Of a stretch of DNA of 64,000 bases, positions 1-14,720 are shown piece by piece. Origin of the DNA: Latrodectus hesperus (taxonomy: Eukaryota; Arthropoda; Arachnida; Araneae; Theridiidae); the NCBI GenBank assembly GCA_037975125.1, contig CM075853.1:35981113-36045112 (forward strand), given 5' to 3'. The translations under genes and the position numbers were made by a program. The notes beneath the pieces were generated by a model, which was not told where the DNA came from, made no database searches, and saw nothing but the letters and a program-made list of their open reading frames with translations. The first letter of the stretch is position 1. Each line of letters begins with the position of its first letter.

Positions 1-3000
1 TTTTGGAATGCGATGTAATATCGAAATATTAATAATTTATTAATTTAATTGTAATTGCTTATAAAAATGGTAAAAATTATGAATGTTATAAAAAGAATTT
101 ATAATTTTTATGACATTCGTTGTTTTGATATCATGAGCTATTTTAAAATCTACTTTTCCTGAATTTAAATTAATAAGAATTCTTATCGAAAACTTATTTT
201 TATTACAATTTTAACCAAATGAAATGGAATAATTATTTTGTCAAATGTTCCGAACATTTTTTACGTTAGTTATTTATAAGCAATTTTTAAAAACGGAAGC
301 GTTTGAACATAAATTGAATTAAATACAATTACATTTTAAGAAATAAATGCATTAATTCATTCCCATTCACCAAAATAAATTTCAAAGTCAAAAATGTTTT
401 TTATAATAAATAGATTTTAAATTAAGGAGCTTCCACATTTTTATAATGTTTTTATATTGGATTCAGAAAGCTAAGAGTGATCTGTCTTTAAAAGTCAAAT
501 CAACTGATTAAGATTGCCTTCATGATTGTAGAAAATCCACTTTGTGTTTTACTCAACTCTTCATCTTTCAATTTCATTTCACAGTGCTTTTTGTTTTTCC
601 TTTAAAGTAAAAAATTCAATTAAAATAAATTTCCACAAATAACTTTAATTTTACTATTCAAATGTAGTAAAGAAAAACATTTAAATTATATATGAAAAAT
701 AATTTTGCTTGAAATTATTATGCTATTATTATAAAATGATTATTTATAAACACACTTTCACTCAAAAAATTTTATTTTCTGAAATTTGTACTTTTATTGA
801 AAACAAATTGACAACAATTAACTTTAATATACATCTAAAATCTAATCAATAGATTAATGTCATGCAAGTAATTATCAAATGAAAATTTTAAAATTATATG
901 TAATTTCTGTGCCAAAAAAGTAAATGCACTCAGAAAAAAATGATCGGAAGTAAGAAAATTTGATTCAAATACGTTCAAAGACATTTTGGGGTTGGTCTCA
1001 AGTGAATCTTAATTTTTAAATTCTTCATTGGTTTGATTTTGTTTGCTTATTGTTAATTTTTTTTATAATTCACTTTAAAGACGACTTTTTGATATTACAA
1101 GAAAAAATTACTTTGTTGTTTTTTGGGTAACTTGATAAATTGTTTCGTTTGCAATAAACAAAGAAAAAAGAAATGAAAATGGAAGCTTTGTTATTATTTT
1201 CTCACTTACTTTATTTGACTTTTGATGAAATTATGTGGTTTACAATAAAATAAGATTAGAAAATTTCAGAAAAATATTATTTTTTAATAATATATTATAA
1301 ATTATAAAAATATTCAATAGTATAAGATATTTTTCAGAACTTTCCAAAACCAGAAAGTAACAATTACTTCGTATTGAGATCTTCACAAAAATTGATGAGT
1401 TTAAATTGTTTTTAAATTTGTCTGAATACATTTAAAAAAGCTTTAAAACAAGATTAATTAAAAATATTCCTCCTTATGTAACAAACTAAATCTCAAAGAT
1501 ATATTATTTGTGTTTGTCAAAAAAAAATAAAGCACTTGAATAATTATTGCAAATTTATTTATAAACTATAACACAATTTAGAAAAATTAAATTTATATCA
1601 ATTATGGAGAACAAATTCATGCTTTAATATACCAATTTTGCACTTTTTCTGACCCCATACAGTTTTAATATAGCCTCATTGTATGAAAAAATCATAACAA
1701 AGTAAGAGTCTATTTAAAAATAGAATATATTAAAGTAGTAAAATATTCTACAGTACTATTTAATTTAGTGAATTTAAAGAATTGTCTAATTGTTTTATAA
1801 TAAAAATTTACTAATATAAAACTTAAAATTGAAAATACATTTAAAAAATCCGCAAATGATGTTTAAACATCTGTGGTATATAAAACAATTATATTGAGTC
1901 TTCGATAAAAATATTTTAACGTTACATAAGAAATACTAACAACTGGCTATAATAACATCCGAAGATTTTTATTCATTGATCAATATATTCTTTAAAAAAA
2001 TATTTAATGACATTAATTAAAACAGATGGGTACTTTCCCGTTATTTTCTGGAAATAAAATAAAACTTTTTTTTTTCTAAAATAGAATTTCGGGAATTAAA
2101 AAAAATATTATTTGTTAAATCTTTTGTTAAATAATATAGCTTGATTATAAATTTTTATTTTACATTATAAGTGTTAAAAAATCTTTTTAACACATTTTTA
2201 ATATTTTTATTATTGTTTATTTTACTTCAATAATCCATGTTTATTTGTATCTTAGTTCATTCAACCTTGATAATAATTATTAACTATATTGTATATCTTA
2301 CAGCATATTTTTCATAAAGTTAAGAACAAAAATTTCACAGTTAGATTAATTAATGTATATTTAAAAATAGCAAATATAAAGGAATATTTAAATTTTTGCA
2401 ACAAAATCAATTCCAAAATTTAATAAAATGATGAATGTTATTTGTTCCAAAGATGTTCAAAAGATTAAAATATATTAAAGAAAATGTTTAAATGTAAATT
2501 AATATGGAAAAATAATGCTTCTCTAAAGTAATTTAATTAAATTGTTTTCATTGCCTCAAGATACCTAAGTACCATTAAGTAATTACAGTAATACTTCTTA
2601 CTGAAACTAAACACTTTTGAGGGATACAAGTTTTTTGGCCTTTTGTTTGAACCAAATTGCTTTAAGTATAATGCTTTAATCTTAAATGGAGAAATATGTT
2701 TCCTAACTTTAATTATAAGAAATTCTATTACAAAAGTAAAATCGTTTTTCAAATCGAGTTGAATTATAAATCTAAACATTGTAAGAACTTTTAAAATAAA
2801 TTAAATACATTTGAAGATTAATTTAAGGAGGAAAACTTTCAGATACATTAAATTATTCCTGATTATACACTCACCTTGAAAGAAATTAAAAACAAAAGAA
2901 AATCTTCTGCTTTTATAATTGTCTTAAATTTTATATACTGAATTTCATAAGTAAAATTAATATTAAATATAGTAACTATTTTTATTTAATTGTTTTGAAG

Positions 3001-6000
3001 TGTGCATGTGATGGAATCAGGCTCTAAATCTTAAATACACTTCTTAAACATAAGGCTAATGAATCTAAAATGTCAAATATTTAAAATTAAATCTTGTAAA
3101 TGTTTTATATTTGAACAATGAAATTATAGCAAACAAATGAATCCATTTAATTTCCTTGTTTAAATTAAAATATTTTCCAGAATTTATTGATATGTGTTTA
3201 TTAAACACTTCTTAGTTTATTTTATTTTAATTATTTAATTTAGTTATTTATATTAAGCTTATTGGTTGCTTAGTAAATAAAGTGATTTTCTTAGTTTTAA
3301 ACTTTTTTTCTAAAAACAAATCCTCACTTATTTCCTTAATATTTATCTCTTTATCATTTATGTTATTATTATAAACTAAATAAATTATTGATTCATTGAA
3401 AATTTCTGTATCCACAAAATTAGTTATCTATATTAACTATTTCCTCGATGAAGAATAATGGGAAATACTTATAAAAGAATATAAATTTTAAAATAAGATT
3501 AATTAGTTTAAGCAAATATCTTGTAGAATAATTAATATAAATAAACAGATTTATTAATAATAAATTTTTGCGCTTTTTGTCGTCTAAATAAATATTTATG
3601 TTTGTACATAGATCAATGAATTCCTCATTAAATATTCATTTCATTTTTATATAAAACAATATGACTGATACACACAAAAACAGAAGGTTAGTAATGAATA
3701 AATAATGTATACAAATTAATTAGAAATCACCTTTACTATATATAGTATAAGCTAAAATGTAATTTAAAACACAAAATAAAATAATATATTATACAGGTAA
3801 AACAAAAGAATTAATTTTGTTCTGATAGAAATAGAAACTAAATAAGACTCATTATTTTTAAGCATGAATATTCAAAAATTTTGTCGATTAATTAAAAGTA
3901 ATGGAAACACAAATAACATTATATTTATATGCAAACATGTATTATGTTTAAGCAATTTATACTGCACATAAATAAAACAATATTATTCTGTGTAAACATT
4001 AATTAACTTCCATCATCGTGGCCAATATGTCAAATATTATTTCAAAATTACTTATCTAAAATAAAATCGAGCTTTCGTTTAAGAAACAATATTGCTCAAC
4101 TAGATAAAGATCGTTATATTATATTATTTTAGTTGTAAGATTTCAATATGCATAAAAAAATTTCTATTCATATTTTACAAATTTATTTTACAGTTGGGAT
4201 TTTTAAATACGCTTATCAAGACGGCCTGCTATTTATTTTTATGCATCCTGAAACATAGAATTAATTTATTAATACTACATCATACACAAAATTAGTTTTC
4301 ATAGGAATATAAAATACGAGATTATTTAAAAACTTAGTTTTTAGAAATATATCAACCGAATGAGCATCATCCTTAGATGAAGCTCAGGACTCCACTCTTT
4401 TCACATCAAATCTTTGGGATCTACATACTTTATGTCCAAATCCACCTTCAGTCATTCACACACGGTCAGTGTAACACATATCACTTACTCAAGGGAATGC
4501 AGTCTTATGAAGTGTAGTTAGAATTGCTTTGCTTGAGATTTTCTTGTTGCTAAAATAAATTGTCTTTGTTTCTGAGTAGCGCTTTTTGTTTCTCTCCAAG
4601 AGTTCTTATAGGATGTACTGGCTATCGCGAGATGCTTATAGGATACATGCTGTGGTCATCATATTCCTTTTTGAAAATCAAACTCAAAACTTTTTTTCAA
4701 ACGACCTTCCTTGCAACATCTCTCAACAAATTTCTAATTATCAACAACTAAATTTCTCTATATTTATCTCAGTTCCAATTTTTTGATAATATTCCAAATC
4801 ATAGATATTCTTGTAAATAAAGCTGTCAAGAAACTTTCAAATCCAGTTTATGAATTAAAAATTGTACAATTAATTTTCAGTACTGAGACAATAAATTTTT
4901 GAAAAATCTTAATATTGTAATATATATCTTTCCAGTAGCTTTTATTGTAAGGATTTATTTGAAAATGAATATGTTTTTCTGTTTCTGATTGTACTTGAAA
5001 TCATGGATGTTTTATACGATATTTATTACTGGCATCAGCATTAGGAAAAATGTATTGAAAATAATAGACTTCTCTAATTTTTACAGTGTAATATAATAAA
5101 AATTTCAATTAGTGAATTTCACCACAAACTATTTCATGTTACTGTTATGCTATATTTGCAGATATTTAAATTAAGTTTTATAAAATTATAATACTAACAT
5201 TAATAAAATTAAGAGACGTTTATAAATTTAAATCTATTACTTCTTTAATCATTATTTTTGATGTTTAGTATCGAAAAACATTTCCCGCAAAATGAAAGAT
5301 GTTTCATGTTATGGTAACGAAACTTTCCTTTCTTTGATCAAATATAGTTAATAAAAAAGAAATTCTAGAAAATCATTAAAATTTTTAACTGTGGTAAAAG
5401 AATTGTTCTTTTATATTTTTTATTCATATCTTCAATCATTTTTATAAGAAATTGCATGCAATCATCATTAATAAGCTTGCGTTTTGGCAACATTAGATAC
5501 ATTTACTATAACGGTAAGATAATAAAAACTAGTAAGGTAAATAGTTAGGCATTCAAATCAAAAAGTGACATAAAAATTTCTATATTTTGTATTTTATTTC
5601 CAGCAAATATTTAAAAGAAGAAATATTAAAAGAAGCTAAGTAAATATTATGATTTCTAAATTGAAAAACTTATCACTAACATAATAATTTATTTCAAGAA
5701 AAGAATAAAATGTCTTCAGCAGGTGGGTTACTTCAGTCACAGAAAAATAAAAAAATAATACAATTTAGAGGAAATATTATCAAATTCACTTTTTTAACAA
5801 ACAAAAACCAATAAATACCTGATTTTACAAAAACTAAAATAAATTTTAAGACAAAAAAATAAAGTAAAAAATGTAATTTCATCAATGAAATAAAATATAA
5901 AATTATAATCCAAAAAAGTACCAATAAGAAAATTTAAAGTTATAATTTACATAATGTAAATGAGTTACTCTTTAATAAATCCTTTAAAACAATAACACAC

Positions 6001-8750
6001 AGCTTATTATTTATAAACTTTTCATAATGATCCATTTAGATAATAGTTGCTCTAAACTTTACATATATTAATCAAAACAAAATTGTATTATTAGAATAGA
6101 TCTTAAAATTTCTTAGGAAAATTGCACAAATTGTTTTTCATTTGCTCATAAAATAACATCCTATTTAAATAAATTCTTTCATTGTTTCTTGAAAATATGT
6201 TTTAATATTTTGCTGTAAAAATGTGTTTGCTCATTTTTCTCTCGAAAACACTAAAACTCATCTGAATAAAAGAAGAATCTTCATGGAAGAAAATCTAGTG
6301 AGGAAATATCTAACTTGAAAACAATTTCTGCTTTTATTTTATGCTTAATAAAAGGGATAGTTCGATGCATTCAACTGATTTTCTCATAGAGAATTTATTA
6401 TCTTTCGGTGATCTTTTTCTAACCCTTTATGGGCTTACTGTAAACACTGATGGCCATAATAAGTTACTTCATTAACATTTGGTGAAAAGTTTCTTTTGTA
6501 ACTCACATAGTAATTGCATTGCATTAAAGACTAATGAAGAGCCGCTGTGAAAAGAGAAATCAACATTATTGTAGTTACATAAATAAATTTTATCTTTAAA
6601 TCGAGCATATATTATCTTTCTTTATTTCTTTATTGTTTCGTCAATAATCATGAACAAAATTGTTTCTTTGTTCCATAATGTATTATTAAAATCATAGTTC
6701 TAAATAAATGTATTAATTTTTTTGGACATTTTTCGTTAGTTTGCAAAGATTGCTTACCCTAGTTATCTATCAGTTTATCTACTTTACCAAGTATGTTTAC
6801 TCAATTCTATTGCCAATCACTAAAGTTTAATTCATGCGTCATTAAAGTTATTTTTAAGTAAAGTCACTAAAGCAGTCAATTCCAAAAATGAGAATTAAGT
6901 AATAAATAAATATGTTATAGTGTTTTTAATGTTCCAGTAAGATTAAGCGCCTGCAACAAACACGAGTGTCTTTTAGAATAATATTTATTCTAAACTTTTT
7001 AGTTTTTTTATTAAATACATATTTATTCTACAACCGATGATGTCAAGTGAACAAATTGTGGGCTCATTCAACATTTCATTGTTAATTTACTTTATTTTAA
7101 ATTTTATTTTTAGAGAAAAATAACAATTTTTTTCTTCATCACAATACATTTATAAAATTTTTTTAATAATTTATTTTATTTTTATTTAAATAAAAGCACA
7201 ACATTTTTCTGTTTTAAAATAAATTTGTAATTAGGTAAATGTAATCACATTTAAAATCGAGCAAAAACTATTTTATAAATATTTCATATGTAATTGAGTT
7301 ATAAATAACGCATAAGTTAATTTCGAAAAAGATATACACATTTTTTCTATAAATACATTATATTTATTTCAAAATATGCATCACAATTTTCCAACATATT
7401 CCATTAAATGTAATTCGTAATAAAGAGTACCATATATAAATTGCTTTTCCATATTTTTACAATGCATTATTATTTCAAGATATCTTTTATAAATGAAATA
7501 TTTATAAACGTTTAAACAAATATTAGATTGTAAATATAATTCTGCACAAAACTTTGCAACTACAGCACATTAAATTCCTCCACTATTTTTACGTAAAAAA
7601 AGTCACTATTTATATACTTTACTTACCTAAATATTTATAATGCTTGATTGCCTATAATAGTAATAATATATATGTAAAGATCATGCACACTAATTTTTCT
7701 CTTCAATACTCCTAGTTTTTTTTAATATTTTAATGTTTTCAATTATTTTCAAATTAATCCCTGAAAATAAGATCTCTAATGTTATTTTCAAATATTTTCA
7801 TTGCATTATTTTTATAGAAAAAATATTTTAATTTAAAAGATAGTTTCTGTATATTTTAAAATGTTATGCAAGCAAAATAGTTATGAATACTCAGTATAAT
7901 CTATTTATTCTTCTGGCATATGTGAAACGAAGTTTTAATGTATACAAATCTGAATAATTTAAAATTTTTTAAGTCATTACTCTGTGCTTATTTAAGAAAA
8001 TAATACTTTATTTCATTCACTTATTTTTCAATCTTTGTATTTACTGAAATAGAAATTTCAGTTTAAAGTAAATAAAAAATTCATATCCAAATCAACTTAT
8101 ATATTTTTGAGCCAAAAATAAAAATATTTAGACATTAAGACAAAATTATATATCAGCAGTTAATTATTTAAATAAGCATATTATTAATATTTTTATTTGT
8201 TCTCACAAGTATTTTCGTTCGTTTATATATAATTGTTCATGGAATATATTTTCATTATTATAATTTCTCTGCAATGGATCTTGGCTCTAAACCCTAAAAA
8301 ATATATGAATATTCGGAAGTGTTAGAAATATTTAAGTGTTTTTCATATTTTTTTTAAATTTCCATTCAGATAATTTTAGGCTTAGCATCCAACATCGCTA
8401 GTATCATATAAATACAAAGATAATATTTTACATTTCTAAATATTCTTGGGCACACTATTTATCAGATTTAGGAAAATAACTCTGTCAAAACTTAAGTAGT
8501 TTTTCATAATATATATAAAACTGTACATTTCGAAATAATTTTTTTCTCCCTACAAACATTTGTAGAAAAATACTTCATTAAAATTTCATTCAAAAATATT
8601 TTTAAATAAGATTTTTTTAATTAGTTTTCAGTTTTTAAGTAAGATTAATATCTTTTGATAAATTAACTTAGAAATAAAATCAAATACATAACAAAATTCA
8701 TATTTTTTTGCTCTGCTTTTTGGGAAAATTTATTATTTAATTAAAACTCT
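1..8750. other. AT-rich non-coding tract, no gene recognised
   Basis: Long run of AT-rich sequence, dense in A/T homopolymers and stop codons in all frames. Short open frames here (for example around 1240-1431, 2537-2779 and 5733-5924, minus strand) have the low-complexity F/I/K/N/L composition expected by chance. The only compositional break is the islet at about 4371-4760, listed separately. I see no conserved motif. Confidence 0.7.
4371..4760. other. Unexplained islet of higher GC in AT-rich DNA
   Basis: Base composition is visibly more balanced than in the flanks. The islet contains a short imperfect duplication, CTTATAGGATGTAC and CTTATAGGATACAT, about 30 bases apart near 4604-4645. Overlapping plus-strand frames of about 63 and 66 codons are open here but look like no family I know. 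It could be a remnant of a mobile element or a diverged exon; I cannot decide. Confidence 0.3.
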
Positions 8751-8756
8751 CCAAGT

Positions 8757-8996
8757 GCCGACCGATGTTCGAGAGGTTAGCGTCCCTAACTTCGAGCAGT
8801 AGGTCCTGGGTTCGAATCCTAGTTCGGGCATGGATGCTTCTTTCTCTCTTTATGTTTGTCTTTCTTTATCACTTCCCTTTCGGGGCGAAAATGGCACACC
8901 CATTGGTTGCTCCACTGTATGAGGTGCCATCACCTCGCCCGCCATAAAGCTAAATAAGGCAAAGGCCTAAGGGCAGCTGGGCATTAGAAAAAATAA
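8757..8996 (+). mobile_element. SINE-B copy 1 (tRNA-derived SINE)
   Basis: A tRNA-like head with a perfect polymerase III B box (GGTTCGAATCC, 8809-8819) is followed by an unrelated body. The head and the following 'GGGCATGGATG' match the copies at 10869-11170 and 13867-14153. The 3' end reads ...GGGCATTAG then A-rich, close to the minus-strand copy's end. CCAAGT at 8751-8756 and at 8997-9002 is a plausible short target-site duplication. The open frame through it (8765-8947) is not a gene. Confidence 0.75.
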
Positions 8997-9002
8997 CCAA
9001 GT

Positions 9003-10858
9003 TTAATTCACAAAATAACATCAGCATTTCATCCTGAAAATAATTAAGAAAATAGCCATTAACTAGGATCATGTTTGCATAATAATGCCTTTTTTGTGAA
9101 TAATGCATTGAATCAAGGCAAAAGTGTAAACATTTAAGTAAATAAAAATGCAATAAAAATTTAATCAATAAATTGATTATTTCATTCTTTGCATAATGTT
9201 ATGACTCACTACTTTGTGACACGTTTTCAGAAACAACATGGTGAAATTTTTAGTCTACGTTTACCTTTATTTTCACGGTTTATATTGTTATTTTATACAA
9301 ATTTATATAAATCACTTCTATAATTTATCTACAATTTGATGGTATTTTATTTGTACATTCACATTATTCCGGATGCATCTTGTACCTCTTTTCATTTCAA
9401 AGCACAGTTGCTCCCTGACACCAGATAGCAAACATGTAGCAAATATTTCACAATATTTCTTTCTCAACATTAAAACTACCTAAGTATTATTCGTCTTTGA
9501 AAACTTATTACCAATTTAAAATAACGAGAGCTATCGAAATCACTGCAGTGGTTAGATTAAAAATCTAATTAATTTTGAACTATGCTTAGCCATTATAAGC
9601 ATGCCAAAAGCAGTATGAGATAACTTAGGACAACAAATGAAATTTATTAGGTTAATTTCCCATGTTTAAACCACCAAAATCCTATGAATTGTTGGTTTTC
9701 CTGCTGATTGTCAGACAATTCTTCATTCTTAAAATGGATAATTAGAGCTCTTAACATTAAGAAAAAGTGTGTTGGATCATCAATCTCATTTAAATGCCTC
9801 CTCTTATTATTATCCTCTAGAATATTCAAATCTTAAAAACATTACGTAGAGGTGTTGATGCTTAAAAATTTGACAAATTACATTAATCTTATTTATTCCT
9901 ACTATAATATATATCGTTATTTCATGCGGGTATCTTCAAATTTTTGTACATACAATCACGTTCAAAACATCTAAAGTTTTTTTTCTAAAGGTACTTTAGA
10001 TCCTGTTTTGGTAGGTGACAGTTTCCTTATTTCTTCTGCCAAATCAAATTTGAAATGTAAAGTCACTATAGCAACAAAAGGTTTCTCCGCAAAAGGCTTT
10101 TTATAAAAAAAAAGGAAGTCAGAGATGAATTTTAAATGGTTTTCAGAAGTAATATAAACAGGTGAATCTTGTAAAGAAAGTACATTTTTCGCCATTCAAA
10201 ATGAAATCATGATTTTGGTTTCGAAAAACTTTGTGGCTTTAATATCGAAATAAATCACAATTAATATAAAGCAAAACTTAAGAATAAAAAGAATGGAAAG
10301 CTTAAGTGACCACCTGAATAATAGAATATTTGATTGATTTCAAACTAAGGCAGAATGATCTGTATGAATTATGAATTTAGCAATGAACACCATAGTGAAA
10401 TTCATCTATTGCAGCTATTGTAGCTATAACACATTCCATTTCAGAGGCAGAATAAGTTTTCCATAATATCTAAGTTTACGTGAATGATAATACATTGTAT
10501 GAAAATTTTAATCAGTGTGTTTTTCTATACGAATAGCCTTTACAACTTCTTCAGATTCATCAACAAAAATATGACATGGGTAGTTTGGGTTGTATAAGGT
10601 TAAGATGAACTTTGAAATTAAAAGATTTTTTTAAATATTTGAAAGGAGTTTTGACATCCATTGGATCAATTTTAAACTGAACATACCTTTTTGAGTAATT
10701 CATAAAGCGAAGTTTCAATTTTCTCATAATTTGTTATAAATTTCTTGTATAAATTTAAGAAATCAAAGAATATTTGCAGTTTCTTTTACAGTGTGAACTA
10801 AGAAGATTTAATTTTTTAATAACTTCAATATAATCATTATTCATTATGCCACGAAATA
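9003..10858. other. AT-rich tract with weak minus-strand open frames
   Basis: Two minus-strand frames (9647-9829, 60 codons; 9971-10195, 74 codons) have slightly richer amino-acid composition than the background. I see no family motif, splice context or repeat boundary. They may be fragments of an old mobile-element ORF. Nothing else stands out. Confidence 0.4.
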
Positions 10859-10868
10859 AAATGAATTT

Positions 10869-11170
10869 TTTTTCTAAGCAACGGCGGGCATTTGGGTGTC
10901 ATCCCTTTGCCACAACAAGGCCGGAAACCGCTACTCATTTGTCGTTACCCAGCGGGCACCTGAGAACAAAGTCACGGAGGCGAGTAGCAATACCCGAGCC
11001 ATACCACCACAAACCCGTTTATAGGGTGGGCCACATTCATACATCAGCACAGAAGAAAGGGCAGAGAAACACAAAGAAAAGGCAACATCTATGCCCGAAC
11101 GGGGATACGAACCCGGGACCCACAGTTCAGGAATCAGAAATGCCAACCACTCAGCCATCAGTCAGCATTT
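10869..11170 (-). mobile_element. SINE-B copy 2 (minus strand) with 10-bp target duplication
   Basis: Read on the minus strand it starts GCTGACTGATGGCTGAGTGG, has a near-consensus B box (GGTTCGTATCC, complement of 11103-11113), then 'CGTTCGGGCATAGATG' and the internal 'CCCTATAAACGGGTT' also found in the 13.9 kb copy, and ends in an A-run. AAAATGAATT flanks it perfectly at 10859-10868 and 11171-11180. This proves a discrete insertion of 302 bp. The plus-strand open frame of 108 codons through it is a by-product. Confidence 0.88.
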
Positions 11171-11180
11171 AAAATGAATT

Positions 11181-12275
11181 GTAGGTTATGAAATAAGATA
11201 CGATTTAAAATGTATTTCTAATGCAAGTTCATGCTTAATAAATAACTTGAATAGTAATTTTTCATATAATCATTCTGTAATGTTTTTTTAACTCGCATAC
11301 AGTGCATGTTTTAAACTAGGTACACAAAATTAACAAAAAATAAAATAATTCATTTGCCTCTTTGAGAGGAAATTGACTAATTCATTTTCGTTTTATTTAA
11401 TAGGTAATACTCGATAATTATTTTAAAGTTTAAACTGTTACGATTTGTATTCATTTCATACATACTTGTATTCTTTTAGTATTTTATTTAATATATAACA
11501 AGGAATTGTTAATTGGCTCTTTCAGTCGTTAATTTTTAATGAAACCGAATCAACAATTACAATTAGTTGCAAGTATAAACTTTTTTTTGAATTTTAAACA
11601 TTATGTGTATAGTGAAGGTCGATTATACACGCTTTATTTTCCTCAGTTTAAACTATAATTGCACTTTTAACATCATTAACATAAGATTAATTTTAAAGAT
11701 AGTTGAAATAGAAAATAGCAATAAAAATAAATTTTTAAAAAAAAAAAACCATGTACCAAATTAAAACCAAGTTAACAGAGAGAAAATATTCATCCTCTTT
11801 TGTTATTTAAAATAGAATGAAACAAAAATTCCTCAAATACTCAGAATAAATTTTCATTTATCATGCATACTAAGCAAATGATTATTTGCGTATGTTTATG
11901 TATATTCTTAATTAGAATACTTTGCTTTATCATTCAAAAAACTTCGTGCAGCAATTTAGAGGCTCTAGAGACTAAAATTAAAGAATAAGTAATAATGTTT
12001 TCAACCGAAACTAAGCTTCCATTTTTAATCCATCTCTTAATTATAGGATTAAAACTGTATAGAAGGGGGAAATAAATGATCATAATTTCATCTTCTTCAC
12101 AAATTTTTTTTATTACAAAACTATGCATTTTCAAGCTAGAATATAGTGATAAAATAGAATTGATACTTAATTTAAATTTCTTGATTGATTTTAAAAGTAA
12201 TTAGTACTGCATTCATTAGTAAAACACTCTAAGTATTACTCATAAACATTTCAGAGCAAAAGCAGCTAAAGAAAG
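11181..12275. other. AT-rich non-coding tract
   Basis: No recognisable gene, RNA or repeat. It includes an A-run near 11740-11750. The minus-strand frame at 11934-12134 lacks any supporting motif. Confidence 0.7.
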
Positions 12276-13127
<852 letters not shown>

Positions 13128-13440
13128 ATCTAACATTAATATTTAAAAAAATTCTGCATAAATAATTATTAATTGAATTCTAAAACCATCTAATTATTTG
13201 CTTTGAAACTAATACAGCAAACTAAAAATATGAAAAACTATAAAAATCTTATAAATAAAATCATTTAAAATTTTATTCTTTTGGGAAAAATTACTAAGCT
13301 TTTGGGAAGTGACAGAGCCAAGGATGTTCTTTTCAATTAAACACGGAATAGGCGGTTGCCATGGCAATGAATGCTTCCTTTACACCGGATTTCATGGAAA
13401 TTGAAAACGCAGTGTTTAATTTCAGAATACAAAAAGTTGT
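13128..13440 (+). repeat. Family-E dispersed repeat, copy 1 (X-box bearing)
   Basis: About 250 bp aligns by eye with 14388-14632. Shared blocks include a stretch around CTAATTATT, ACTATAAAAATCTTATAAATAAAATC-like sequence, and 'GGAAGTGACAGA'. It ends in GTTGCCATGGCAAT (13355-13368), one base from the RFX X-box consensus. About 60 bp further on, AATTTCAGAATA corresponds to AATTTCAAATAT in the other copies. A minus-strand frame of 105 codons (13337-13654) overlaps it but shows no domain. Confidence 0.6.
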
Positions 13441-13866
13441 TGACGAGTCCACTTGTTTCTCTAATGAACTTCCACGTATAATATATCCATTTTATCTGAG
13501 AGCATTTATCGCCTATTTTTTTTTCAATTATTTTCAAAACATGAAGCAATTTTAATAATTTCGGCTTTACTTGTTTCTTTTGAAAGATGTTTAAACATAT
13601 CACTATAAAATAGCTCATTTCTGAAAATTTATATTTCAATAAATGCTGTTTCACATTCTACCGCAAATCAAAATACTTTAATCCTGCAAAAGACTGAGAT
13701 CAAAAAATAGTTGGAAATGTGATATATTTTTACTTTCCTGCAAGAGCAAGAAATTATATTATCCTCAAAATACTCAACTAATTTTAATTCTGTAAATTCA
13801 GGTGGATTTTTACCTTTTCTGAAAGTAAATTCTTATGCATAAAAGTACTTTTTATTAATAAGAATG

Positions 13867-14153
13867 GCCGCCCAACTTGTCTAGTGGTCAGTGTGCCTGA
13901 CTGCGGATAAGGAGGTCCTGGGTTCGAATCCCGGTTCGGACATGGATGTACATTCTCACTCTATCTATCCTGTCTTTGTCCCTTCCTGAGAATCCAATGA
14001 GGTGTGAATGGTTGCCTACCCTATAAACGGGTTCCTATAACATATGTGTACAGAAGAAGTCGGATCCACACCAAATATTGTTCAGTTGGAAAAAGGAGCA
14101 GCGCACCCCATATTGCCAGCCTAGTTGGCACACGAAAACAACAACAACATCAG
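13867..14153 (+). mobile_element. SINE-B copy 3 with 8-bp target duplication
   Basis: Best-preserved head of the family: A-box-like TTGTCTAGTGGTC (13877-13889) and a perfect B box GGTTCGAATCC (13921-13931). The body contains CCCTATAAACGGGTT, shared with the 10.9 kb copy. The 3' end is TTGGCACACGAAAACAACAA plus further CAA units. TAAGAATG at 13859-13866 and 14154-14161 is an exact target-site duplication, giving a 287-bp insertion. The head looks like an intact tRNA, but the tail and duplication show that this is a SINE. Confidence 0.9.
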
Positions 14154-14387
14154 TAAGAATGAGCTTTTAAGTTACTGAAATTTAAATAAAAGTTTATACA
14201 TGAATTAGAGAATTTTTTTTAATTTATAATGTAATGTTATAAATTCTAACATTTCTTAGAAATTTCAAACTTTTAAGAAATGTTTGAATTGTATGATCAA
14301 AACTACAGTCAGTTTGTCATGTTTTATAATTAATATATTGAACAGTTTTTAAAAAAAGGCAAAAATAAAAAGAGAAATAAAGTAATA

Positions 14388-14720
14388 AACAGAAACATTA
14401 AAAAAAATTTATGAACAAATAATTAATTCATTTTTAATTCTAAATTATCTAAATCTAATTATTCATTTCGAAATTGGCTATGCCGATCAAAATTAACATA
14501 AATAATTATAAAAATCTCAATAATAAAATCATCTCAAGTTTTGTTCCGGGAAGCATTTTTCTCCTTATTTTAGGAAGTGACAGAATCAGGAATAAGACAT
14601 GCAGTAGGAGGTTGCCCAGTCAACGAATGAAGAATGAGATAAGTTGTTAACAAGGTTAAGAATTTCCAATGAATTTCAAATATGTGTCGATTTCAGCTGA
14701 GATCATAATTCCACTGTACA
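14388..14720 (+). repeat. Family-E dispersed repeat, copy 2
   Basis: Direct-repeat partner of 13128-13440, about 1.26 kb away, with SINE-B copy 3 between them. The X-box position reads GTTGCCCAGTCAAC, so the central AT is lost. The downstream block GAATTTCAAATATGTGTCGA is the same as in copy 3 near 19.86 kb. Alignment was made by eye over about 240 bp plus the downstream block. Confidence 0.6.

Noticed and set aside
2860..2930. Minus-strand 21-codon exon candidate with donor CAAG|GTGAGT
   Set aside because: The donor is good and the frame open, but the sequence is low-complexity (F/L/I/K) and the acceptor weak; likely chance in AT-rich DNA.
9647..10195. Two minus-strand open frames as a degenerate transposase
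   Set aside because: Compared mentally with P-element/THAP, hAT and Tc1 signatures; no convincing block match.
10846..11172. 108-codon plus-strand open frame
   Set aside because: Lies antisense within SINE-B copy 2; no homologous domain.
13337..13654. 105-codon minus-strand open frame
   Set aside because: Overlaps family-E repeat copy 1, low-complexity composition, no splice sites or motif.
13867..13940. A tRNA gene (also the heads at 8757, 15402, 46990-47262 and 10869-11170)
   Set aside because: A and B boxes are good, but each head is followed by a shared non-tRNA body, an A- or ACA-rich tail or TA tract, and flanked by target duplications, so they are SINEs.
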